NCBI GenBank assembly: GCA_021324035.1
Contig: JAJPJU010000194.1
Location: 1-10,012, forward strand
Source of the DNA: Spartobacteria bacterium
Lineage (GTDB): Bacteria; Verrucomicrobiota; Verrucomicrobiia; Chthoniobacterales; UBA10450
Length of the DNA: 10,012 nt
Reading direction: 5' to 3'
This document shows positions 1 through 5,316 of the stretch, in pieces; positions within the stretch are counted from its first letter, which is position 1; each line of letters starts with the position of its first letter. The position numbers and the translations under genes are program-made. The notes below the pieces were generated by a model. The model worked only from the letters and a program-made list of their open reading frames with translations. It was not told the origin of the DNA and searched no databases.

Positions 1-15
1 CCGGTGCGGCCGTTC

Positions 16-109
16 ACGAAGTGACCAGTGGCAAGTGGCCAGTGAGAAGTTCAAAGACGGCAGACTTGTTTCACTTTCTGGTCACTGATCACTGGTCCCT
101 GGTCACTTC
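16..109. repeat. Inverted pair of degenerate heptamer arrays ahead of the ACMSD gene
   Basis: Left arm 16-50 is five 7-nt units ending in AGT (consensus NNNNAGT). Right arm 82-109 holds units GGTCACT/GATCACT/GGTCCCT in the opposite orientation, with TC at 82, 89, 96 and 103. The outermost 11 bases pair perfectly: GAAGTGACCAG (18-28) with CTGGTCACTTC (99-109). The right arm ends 3 nt before the ACMSD ATG, so the leader of that gene is made of repeat and shows no Shine-Dalgarno sequence. Bases 1-24 could also read as the last codons of an upstream plus-strand gene ending in TGA at 22-24, but other frames are equally open there. Confidence 0.75.
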
Positions 110-112
110 TTC

Positions 113-1150
113 ATGAAGATCGACATTCACACCCACATTTTGCCGAAAGAGTGGCCGGACATGGACAAGAAGTTCGGTTATTCGGGCTTCGTCCGGCTCG
201 AACATTGCGATGAGTGCAGCGCCCGGATGATGATCGAGAACCGGGTTTTTCGGGAAATTAATGACAACGTTTGGGATCCAAAGCGGCGGATTGAAGAGAT
301 GGATCGGACCGCCGTTACTATGCAGGCACTGTCGACCGTCCCGGTCATGTTCAGTTATTGGGCGAAACCGCGAGACGCACTCGAACTTTGCCGGCTTCTA
401 AACGATCACATTGCCGGCGTTGTGCACGATAATCCAAAACGGTTTGCCGGGCTCGGCACAGTTCCGTTACAGGATGTTGACCTTGCCGCACAGGAATTGA
501 CTCGTTGCGTGCGCGAACTCGGATTGAGCGGCGTTGAAATCGGCACCCATGTCGATCCGAACGACGATTGCCATGGACCAACCTGCCGCAATCTCGATCA
601 TCCATCGCTCGATGTTGTCTGGAAGACGGCGCAAGATCTCAATGCGGCGATCTTTGTCCATCCCTGGGACATGATGGGCAAGGACCGGATGCCGAAATAC
701 TGGCTGCCTTGGTTGGTCGGCATGCCGGCCGAAACTTCACTCGCGATTTGTTCGATGATTTTCGGCGGCGTGTTCGAACGTTTTCCGCGGCTCCGAGTCG
801 CCTTTGCCCACGGCGGTGGCGCGTTTCCGGGAACGATCGGTCGCATTGAACACGGCTTTCGCGTTCGACCTGACCTGGTAGCGATCGATAACGAGACGGA
901 GCCCCGAAAATATCTCGCCAGCGATAAAAGACCGGGGCGGTTCTACGTCGATTCGCTCGTGCACGATGCCGACGCCCTAAGATTGTTGATCAGGGTTTTC
1001 GGCGCCGAGCGGGTTGCGCTGGGATCAGATTATCCGTTTCCGCTGGGTGAAGCGGAGCCTGGAAAACTGATCGAATCGATTACAGACCTTTCGGCGAAAG
1101 AAAAATCGCAGCTTCTTTTCGAAACTGCCCGCGAGTTTCTGGGTCTTTAG
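113..1150 (+). CDS. ACMSD: 2-amino-3-carboxymuconate-6-semialdehyde decarboxylase (ACMSD), amidohydrolase superfamily
   Basis: Zinc enzyme that decarboxylates 2-amino-3-carboxymuconate semialdehyde to 2-aminomuconate semialdehyde. This diverts the kynurenine/3-hydroxyanthranilate pathway from quinolinate towards complete oxidation; cytosolic. The 345-residue protein matches the family from end to end as I remember the human enzyme. It starts MKIDIHTHILPKEWPD, with metal ligands His6 and His8, then His183 (FVHPWD), His233 (FAHGGGAFP) and Asp306 (GSDYPFPLGE). Arg47 (VFR before a conserved NxWDP) corresponds to a substrate-carboxylate residue, and the WLPWLVGMPAET block is intact. It is slightly longer than usual because of about ten extra residues around 149-159, rich in Asp, Cys and His. 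The start is fixed by the universal N-terminal zinc motif. There is no Shine-Dalgarno; the leader is repeat DNA. Tryptophan dioxygenase lies 1.1 kb away on the other strand. Confidence is high because all ligands are present. Confidence 0.95.
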   Translation: MKIDIHTHILPKEWPDMDKKFGYSGFVRLEHCDECSARMMIENRVFREINDNVWDPKRRIEEMDRTAVTMQALSTVPVMFSYWAKPRDALELCRLLNDHIAGVVHDNPKRFAGLGTVPLQDVDLAAQELTRCVRELGLSGVEIGTHVDPNDDCHGPTCRNLDHPSLDVVWKTAQDLNAAIFVHPWDMMGKDRMPKYWLPWLVGMPAETSLAICSMIFGGVFERFPRLRVAFAHGGGAFPGTIGRIEHGFRVRPDLVAIDNETEPRKYLASDKRPGRFYVDSLVHDADALRLLIRVFGAERVALGSDYPFPLGEAEPGKLIESITDLSAKEKSQLLFETAREFLGL

Positions 1151-1202
1151 GTAGCGGCGACTGACCGCAGTCGCCATGGTGGTTCGGTAAACCACCGCTA
1201 CC
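1150..1202. repeat. Compact three-way-junction palindromic element between convergent genes
   Basis: Outer stem GGTAGC (1150-1155) pairs with GCTACC (1197-1202). Inside are two perfect hairpins: GGCGACTG/CAGTCGCC (1156-1163/1168-1175, loop ACCG) and GGTGGTT/AACCACC (1178-1184/1190-1196, loop CGGTA). Only two bases (1176-1177) are unpaired between the arms, and the loops ACCG and CGGT are complementary. The element begins on the last base of the ACMSD stop codon and ends 17 nt before the stop of the convergent YidB gene. No T-run follows on either strand, so it is not a standard intrinsic terminator. It resembles REP/BIME-type or other small palindromic mobile repeats. Confidence 0.8.
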
Positions 1203-1219
1203 TCGACTTGACCGACGGT

Positions 1220-1654
1220 TCAGGCCGGTTTATTTCCGCCGCCGAAGACGCCTTGCAACAGGGACGGCACAAGGTCGGCGAGCGCCTGTTGATGATTCGC
1301 GTTCGGATCGATTTGTCCCTGGGGCGTAAGTTTATCAACCACCTTCGGCAGATACTGCGCCAATATTGTGGACGCTTGGGCGGGATCGATTCCCATTTTT
1401 GCGGCGATGGCTTTGACCTGATCGGATCCCAGCGCTTGTTGGATTTGGGTGCTGGAAATCGGTTGGTTTTGTCCAGTTCCCACCCAGGACGAGAACGCGC
1501 CGCCTGCGCCGGTTTGCGAAAACTTGTCGGCGAGGCCCTGAAGTCCGCCATTTTGTTGGATGAGCGATCCGACCATTCCGATTAAAGCATTTGCGCCGCC
1601 GGCTTCACCGGTTTTTCCAGACATTGCGCCGATTACACTATCAAGCATTCCCAT
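1220..1654 (-). CDS. YidB/DUF937 family protein
   Basis: Small 144-residue protein of the YidB (DUF937) family; the molecular function of the family is not established. Visible hallmarks are the N-terminal MGMLDSVIGAMSG, a glycine-rich segment LIQQNGGLQGLADKF (31-45), the signature SSWVGTGQNQPIS (55-67), then an alpha-helical tail (IQQALGSDQV, ASTILAQYLPKVVDKLTPQG) and a glycine-rich end. No signal peptide or clear membrane span is visible, so it is probably cytoplasmic. The start at 1654 is the family-typical MGxLDxVIG; no strong Shine-Dalgarno precedes it. It converges on ACMSD and diverges from the DUF3597 gene. The length is normal for the family. The family call is firm; no role can be read from the sequence. 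Confidence 0.85.
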   Translation of the reverse strand: MGMLDSVIGAMSGKTGEAGGANALIGMVGSLIQQNGGLQGLADKFSQTGAGGAFSSWVGTGQNQPISSTQIQQALGSDQVKAIAAKMGIDPAQASTILAQYLPKVVDKLTPQGQIDPNANHQQALADLVPSLLQGVFGGGNKPA

Positions 1655-1826
1655 AACTTTTGTTTCTATTGGTTGAGGTTTGACGTTTTATTCAGAAATC
1701 AGTCTCGACCGTTTCTAATCTGCTATCGCTAAGACCTTCGTCGTACTCACGACTGTCGGTTTTCTGGCGAATTGTGAATCTCTACCTGGCGATGACCGCC
1801 GGGTTCAACTCGAACCTAAAGGAATT
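1655..1826. promoter_or_regulatory. Divergent intergenic region of the YidB and DUF3597 genes
   Basis: Both flanking genes start here and point outwards, so promoters for both should lie within these 172 nt; that is inference from layout. I find no convincing -35/-10 pair on either strand. A small hairpin GTCGT-ACTC-ACGAC sits at 1740-1753. An AAAGG ribosome-binding site at 1818-1822 serves the plus-strand gene. Confidence 0.4.
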
Positions 1827-2231
1827 ATGGGCTTATTTAACAATCTGATGTCGAAAATATTCAATCACGCCACCACCGCTGGCATCGGAAAATCAGAACC
1901 GACAACACCGGCCTTCAGTCCAACAACACCGGGTGTCGCTTCTACCGGCACCGCAGCTGTCGCTACCGCGCCTGCGGTTGACATCGTGGCCGTGCTTAGT
2001 GATCTCGCGGCAAAAAATCCGGAGAAACTCGATTGGAAACATTCGATCGTCGATCTGATGAAACTTGTCGGGATGGACAGTAGCTTTGCTGCGCGCAAAG
2101 AATTGGCCCAAGACCTGAATTACACTGGGAATACGAATGACTCCGCGGCGATGAACATCTGGCTGCAAAAGCAAGTGATGCTCAAATTGTCGCAGAACGG
2201 CGGCAAAGTGCCGGCCGAACTATTGAAGTAA
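1827..2231 (+). CDS. DUF3597 domain-containing protein
   Basis: A 134-residue protein whose C-terminal half (about 50-134) matches DUF3597: VDIVAVLSDLAAKNPEKLDW, then SIVDLMKLVGMDSSFAARKEL, LNYTGNTNDSAAMNIWL and the end GGKVPAELLK. The N-terminus is MGLFNNLMSKIF, a short amphipathic helix. A low-complexity linker (about 20-50) rich in Thr, Pro, Ala and Val, poorly conserved in such proteins, joins the two. There is no signal peptide. The start is supported by AAAGG 4 nt upstream and by the family-typical N-terminal helix. The gene is divergent from YidB, and both are small soluble proteins of unknown role, so shared regulation is possible but unproven. The function of the family is unknown to me; only the family call is confident. 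Confidence 0.87.
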   Translation: MGLFNNLMSKIFNHATTAGIGKSEPTTPAFSPTTPGVASTGTAAVATAPAVDIVAVLSDLAAKNPEKLDWKHSIVDLMKLVGMDSSFAARKELAQDLNYTGNTNDSAAMNIWLQKQVMLKLSQNGGKVPAELLK

Positions 2232-2241
2232 CTTTCGAGCG

Positions 2242-2264
2242 TCGAATTTCGGATTTCGTGTTTC
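2242..2264. repeat. Short heptamer array between convergent genes
   Basis: Three consecutive 7-nt units of consensus GNNTTTC (2244-2264) with TC at 2242, 2249, 2256 and 2263, exactly 7 nt apart. It lies in the 55-nt gap between the stop codons of the DUF3597 gene and tryptophan 2,3-dioxygenase. It is short, so chance is harder to exclude here than at the other heptamer loci. Confidence 0.5.
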
Positions 2265-2286
2265 CGCGGCGCAGAAATGCGCGCGG

Positions 2287-3072
2287 TTACATTTCGTGAC
2301 GTATGGCCCAGAGGTCTGGAAAGATCGGGCGAAATAAAGATTCCTTTAGAAAGGGAACACCGGGCGATCCGCCGGTCCCTTTTTTTGCGCCGATGGTGCG
2401 CTCGACCAGTTTGATGTGGCGGTAACGCCATTCCTGTAAACCTTCGTCGAAGTCGGTCATCAACTCGAACAGGATCGAAACTTCCGGCGATGATTTGTAA
2501 AGCTTCAGAATTTCCTTTTGCACCTGCTCGTCAGGCTGGTTGGCCTGGGTGAGATCGCGGCTTTTTAGTTCCGCCGGAATCTTCGCGCCGCGGGTTTCCA
2601 GGAAATCGTAGAAATGATCGATCACCGTCCGTTCACCGAGCCTTTTCTGCAGGCGATCTGCGCCGGGGAAATCAGGTTTCACGTATCGCAGGGTCGATTC
2701 GCGTTTGTAACCGAGCATGAACTCGACTTCCCGAAACTGAATCGATTGAAATCCGGATGCCGTTTCGAGGCGGTCGCGAAAGCTCGAGAACGACGAAGGC
2801 GTCATCGTCTCAAGAATGTCGATCTGGGCCACCAGCACTTTCATGATAGTCCGGACCCTCTTGAAGGAATGAATCGCGCCGAACAAATCGCCGCCAGAGA
2901 AATCTCGATTTATTTTTTCGAACTCGTGGAGGAGTTGTTTGAACCAAAGTTCGTAGGTTTGATGGATAATGATGAACAACATCTCGTCGTGCTCGGGCGG
3001 GGTTGAACGGGGCCGTTGCAGCGTGAGCAGTTTTTCGAGATCCAGGTAGTTGGCGTATGTGAGTGGTGGCAT
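2287..3072 (-). CDS. kynA: Tryptophan 2,3-dioxygenase
   Basis: Haem enzyme that opens the indole ring of L-tryptophan with O2 to give N-formylkynurenine, the first step of the kynurenine pathway; a cytosolic homotetramer in known members. The 261-residue protein carries the family blocks: LTYANYLDLEKLLTLQ (4-19), HDEMLFIIIHQTYELWFKQ with substrate-contacting His37, FREVEFMLGYK with Arg114, the haem-ligand block WRYRHIKLVERTIG (His219), and GTGGSPGV with Thr233. All expected active-site residues are present, and the length suits bacterial members (about 260-280). I chose the ATG at 3072 because the family begins just there. A TTG at 3099 would add nine residues encoded inside an intergenic heptamer array and is less likely. 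Downstream steps of the pathway are absent here except ACMSD at 113-1150. Confidence 0.95.
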   Translation of the reverse strand: MPPLTYANYLDLEKLLTLQRPRSTPPEHDEMLFIIIHQTYELWFKQLLHEFEKINRDFSGGDLFGAIHSFKRVRTIMKVLVAQIDILETMTPSSFSSFRDRLETASGFQSIQFREVEFMLGYKRESTLRYVKPDFPGADRLQKRLGERTVIDHFYDFLETRGAKIPAELKSRDLTQANQPDEQVQKEILKLYKSSPEVSILFELMTDFDEGLQEWRYRHIKLVERTIGAKKGTGGSPGVPFLKESLFRPIFPDLWAIRHEM

Positions 3073-3085
3073 CCGGCTTGTTCTC

Positions 3086-3113
3086 TCAACTATCAACAAT
3101 CAACTCTCAACTG
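3086..3113. repeat. Four-unit heptamer tandem array upstream of kynA
   Basis: Four contiguous 7-nt units of consensus TCAACNN, with TC at 3086, 3093, 3100 and 3107. The array lies 14 nt upstream of the chosen ATG of tryptophan dioxygenase, so it falls in the leader or promoter of that gene. No inverted partner is visible nearby. Confidence 0.75.
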
Positions 3114-3144
3114 CGACATCAACGGTGGCATGGCAGAAGCGATC

Positions 3145-3238
3145 CACAGATTAACGCAGATTAAGCAAGGTGTAGCCAAGAGACATAGAATTAGTCTTTG
3201 GAAATCTGCGAGGGAATTAGGGTTCTGAAAATCTGCGG
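3145..3238. repeat. Degenerate decamer/inverted repeat (CGCAGATT family)
   Basis: Two adjacent 10-nt units CACAGATTAA and CGCAGATTAA (3145-3164) differ at one base. The octamer CGCAGATT (3155-3162) recurs as its complement AATCTGCG at 3203-3210 and again at 3230-3237, giving alternative hairpins. It lies in the 179-nt gap between the DUF5069 gene and kynA, beside but distinct in period from the heptamer array at 3086-3113. Confidence 0.65.
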
Positions 3239-3251
3239 ACAAATAAATACG

Positions 3252-3695
3252 CTATTTCAAAACCGCCTGGTGAAATTCGTGCCAGTCGTCCAGGTTGTTG
3301 AGATTGACCGCGTCTTTGAATGCTGATGCGTCATCGGCGATTCCGCAGGCGTTGAGGATTCCTTTGCGGGTTTCATCCTCGTGATTGTAACCACGCACCG
3401 CCGCGTTGTGTTTTTCGATGGACTGCCGGTCGAGCGTTTTCGCGTTTTTCTTCACCCAGGCCTCGAATTGTGGGTAAGTCGGTTTGTTTGTTTTGATGAA
3501 ATCCTTCACCGCCTGCTCGTTGAGGCCGAGCGCGGCGCAGGTCATCGCATCGTAGCCTCTGCCGATTCCGGGATAACCCGCGGCAAGTTTTCCCTGTGAT
3601 TCGAGTGAAACTTTTTGCCACATCCGCGGGAGATGGAGAACTCCGAGTGGACCGGCGGTGCCGGAACTGATCATTGGAACGTAGGTGTCAGACAT
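3252..3695 (-). CDS. DUF5069 domain-containing protein
   Basis: A 147-residue soluble protein matching DUF5069, a family of unknown function that I associate with Verrucomicrobiota and relatives. The signature lies at the N-terminus: YVPMISSGTAGPLGVLHLPR (5-24), followed by WQKVSLESQGKLAAGYPGIG (26-45), then KPTYPQFEAWV (71-81). A second half rich in charged residues ends LDDWHEFHQAVLK. No signal peptide, membrane span or known catalytic motif is visible. The start at 3695 is supported by AAAGGA just upstream on the minus strand. It lies between the Rieske oxygenase (106 nt upstream) and tryptophan dioxygenase (179 nt downstream) on the same strand. Repeats fill both gaps, so co-transcription is uncertain. 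I cannot assign a role. Confidence 0.8.
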   Translation of the reverse strand: MSDTYVPMISSGTAGPLGVLHLPRMWQKVSLESQGKLAAGYPGIGRGYDAMTCAALGLNEQAVKDFIKTNKPTYPQFEAWVKKNAKTLDRQSIEKHNAAVRGYNHEDETRKGILNACGIADDASAFKDAVNLNNLDDWHEFHQAVLK

Positions 3696-3716
3696 AATTT
3701 CCTTTCGTGTTATCGA

Positions 3717-3797
3717 GATACTGGATTCTAGATGCTCGATACTGGATTAGCCATTCGCTAATCAAGAATCCAGAATCCAGTATCAAGCATCGTATCT
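3717..3797. repeat. Inverted pair of heptamer arrays between the Rieske and DUF5069 genes
   Basis: Right arm 3763-3797: five 7-nt units, four fitting CNAGNAT, with TC at 3762, 3769, 3776, 3783 and 3790. Left arm 3717-3751: the reverse complement of the same consensus, with GA at 3717, 3724, 3731, 3738 and 3745. The outermost 13 bases pair perfectly (GATACTGGATTCT 3717-3729 with AGAATCCAGTATC 3772-3784). Register-shifted pairings between other units are also possible. The array ends 4 nt from the stop of the Rieske oxygenase, so on the minus strand it follows that gene directly. Confidence 0.8.
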
Positions 3798-3801
3798 TTT
3801 G

Positions 3802-4929
3802 TCATTTGAGGTGACCAAGATACTCGCGGTCCCAGGCGGCCGGAATCGATTCGCGCGACGAAAACGGTCCCGGTTCGTAGGCGCGGGAGGCGATTCCCTG
3901 CTGACTAAGCTCGCAAACGTGCCAGTCCTGCTTGTTGGTCATGTCCCAAAATTCGATCGCGTCCTCCGGCTTGAAGTCGTTGCGGTTGAATGCGTCCGGA
4001 TGAAAGAGCCAATCGCAGATAATCAACGTGCGCTCCGGCGATTGGGGCCAGAGTTGATGCACCATCACGTATTCGGGGTGCAGACTGAGCAGCATGTTGG
4101 GAAAGATCGAGTAATAAAAAACTTGCTGGAGATTTTCGATTTTCCCCACGAAAGCTGCGCAGGCATTTCCGCTCATGGTCAGGCTCTTGCCGGCGTTAAT
4201 TTTCATGAAGCCGCCGAGAAAGGGGCCTTCGCGCAAATCGTTCTCCGCCGAATCATAGGGTGAGATTTTTTGGAGCTGCGGATGCACACCCGGGCAGTGA
4301 TAACACTCCGAATAATTCTCGAACATTAATTTCCAGTTGGCGCGCACGTCGTACTCGATCCGTTTCGCCGGCTGCAGGATCGGCATGTTCCAGTGCGAGA
4401 ACTTTCCGGCGAGCGGCGTAAGCCAACGCTCCAACGGCATTGGATTTTTGTCCAAGTTCGCGAAAATGAAGCCTTCCCAAACCCCGACGTTCGCCGATTG
4501 AAGCGGGTAATCAGCTTTTTCAAATTTGGGCACGTCGTCCATGTGCGGTGCTCCGATTAATTGGCCATCGAGCCCATAGGTCCACGCGTGGTAGGGACAC
4601 TGAATTGCGGCGCAATTGCCGTTGTCGGTTTCGATCAGCCGACTACCACGATGTCGACAGACGTTGAAGAATCCGTGAACGTTTCCTCGTTTGTCCCGAA
4701 TAATGATTAACGATTCACCGTTAACGCGCTGAACGACGTAGTCGCCAGCGTTCGCGATCTGGCTCTGATGTCCAACCAGCAGCCATTCCTTGAAAAAAAT
4801 GCTTTTCTGCTCCTCGGCAAAAATTTCCGACGCCACGAAATATTTTTGCGGCATCGATTTGGCGTCCTCCGAGGAAATGTCGGAAGGCTTTCGAAATGCC
4901 GCAATTCGCGGTTTGATTTGAATCGCCAT
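3802..4929 (-). CDS. Rieske [2Fe-2S] ring-hydroxylating oxygenase, alpha subunit
   Basis: Catalytic subunit of a Rieske non-haem iron oxygenase, which uses O2 and electrons from a reductase to hydroxylate or demethylate a small substrate. The Rieske cluster ligands are Cys91 and His93 (NVCRHRGS) and Cys111 and His114 (CPYHAWTYG). The mononuclear iron ligands are His211 and His216 (ENYSECYHCPGVHP) with Asp335 (NKQDWH). The length of 375 residues is typical. The ENYxECYHCPxVHP block, with Glu208 where naphthalene dioxygenase types have Asp, resembles the choline/glycine-betaine/stachydrine branch more than aromatic dioxygenases. The substrate is therefore open, and a quaternary amine is my first guess. 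I chose the ATG at 4929; a TTG at 4953 would add eight residues. No reductase, ferredoxin or beta subunit is in the window. Same-strand neighbours DUF5069 and kynA make a role near tryptophan breakdown possible but unproven. Confidence 0.9.
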   Translation of the reverse strand: MAIQIKPRIAAFRKPSDISSEDAKSMPQKYFVASEIFAEEQKSIFFKEWLLVGHQSQIANAGDYVVQRVNGESLIIIRDKRGNVHGFFNVCRHRGSRLIETDNGNCAAIQCPYHAWTYGLDGQLIGAPHMDDVPKFEKADYPLQSANVGVWEGFIFANLDKNPMPLERWLTPLAGKFSHWNMPILQPAKRIEYDVRANWKLMFENYSECYHCPGVHPQLQKISPYDSAENDLREGPFLGGFMKINAGKSLTMSGNACAAFVGKIENLQQVFYYSIFPNMLLSLHPEYVMVHQLWPQSPERTLIICDWLFHPDAFNRNDFKPEDAIEFWDMTNKQDWHVCELSQQGIASRAYEPGPFSSRESIPAAWDREYLGHLK

Positions 4930-5011
4930 ACTGCAATGGTCTACTTCGCTCAAAGCCTCGTCAATTCAGTGTCCGATGTCGACCGTCGTAAAAATTTGCA
5001 ACTGCAACAAT

Positions 5012-5257
5012 ATGGGATTGGTCACCTCCCACGTGTATCGCCGGATCTTGCTCGTAATCCGCAAAAGGAGATTGCGTTTGATCTTGTGCGCCTGCGCTCT
5101 TCTCGTCATCGGATGCGCTCACCATCGTGATACGGAGTCTGGTGATTCGCAGGATCGACCGCATCGGCATTTCGGACACCGGGATCCTAATTTAGAAACC
5201 GAGACGGAAACGACCAGGAGTTATGCAACGCCGGCACCGTCACCCCGCGGATTTTAG
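5012..5257 (+). CDS. Possible small lipoprotein
   Basis: A small open frame that I do not recognise by family. A basic stretch RKRRLRL is followed by a hydrophobic core ILCACALLVIGC that ends in a good lipobox (VIGC, Cys35 counted from the ATG at 5012). A short hydrophilic tail rich in Asp, Glu, His, Thr and Pro follows, as in small outer-membrane lipoproteins. The start is unclear. ATG codons exist at 4976 and 5012, GTG at 5033 and TTG at 5048; the only good ribosome site (AAAAGGAG, 5063-5070) sits 7 nt before a TTG at 5078, which would leave no basic n-region. It diverges from the Rieske gene and converges on the beta-propeller gene. The lipobox is the sole positive evidence, and it may be a chance frame. 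Confidence 0.38.
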   Translation: MGLVTSHVYRRILLVIRKRRLRLILCACALLVIGCAHHRDTESGDSQDRPHRHFGHRDPNLETETETTRSYATPAPSPRGF

Positions 5258-5316
5258 CTGGTGGTCACGAGATTAATCTGCAACGGGCAAAGATTGGCTG
5301 TAGTTTGAAAAAACGA

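Noticed and set aside
1..24. Possible C-terminal codons of an upstream plus-strand gene, ending in TGA at 22-24 inside the first heptamer array.
   Set aside because: All three plus-strand frames are open at the window edge and only seven codons are visible, so no frame can be preferred.
568..849. Plus-strand open frame of 93 codons inside ACMSD.
   Set aside because: It is an out-of-frame shadow of a gene with every catalytic residue intact.
1150..1202. Reading the cloverleaf-like fold as a tRNA.
   Set aside because: At 53 nt it is too short, has only two inner arms and lacks the anticodon and T-arm consensus bases.
1208..1585. Plus-strand open frame of 125 codons opposite the YidB gene.
   Set aside because: Antisense shadow; the minus-strand frame has clear YidB family signatures.
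3016..3228. Plus-strand open frame of 70 codons through the gap upstream of kynA.
   Set aside because: It is composed mainly of intergenic repeats plus antisense kynA sequence and shows no protein-like features.
3799..4263. Plus-strand open frame of 154 codons opposite the Rieske oxygenase.
   Set aside because: Antisense shadow of the iron-binding domain of the oxygenase.
4961..5179. Minus-strand open frame of 72 codons between the Rieske and propeller genes.
   Set aside because: It lacks a signal or family motif and overlaps the better-supported lipoprotein frame on the other strand.
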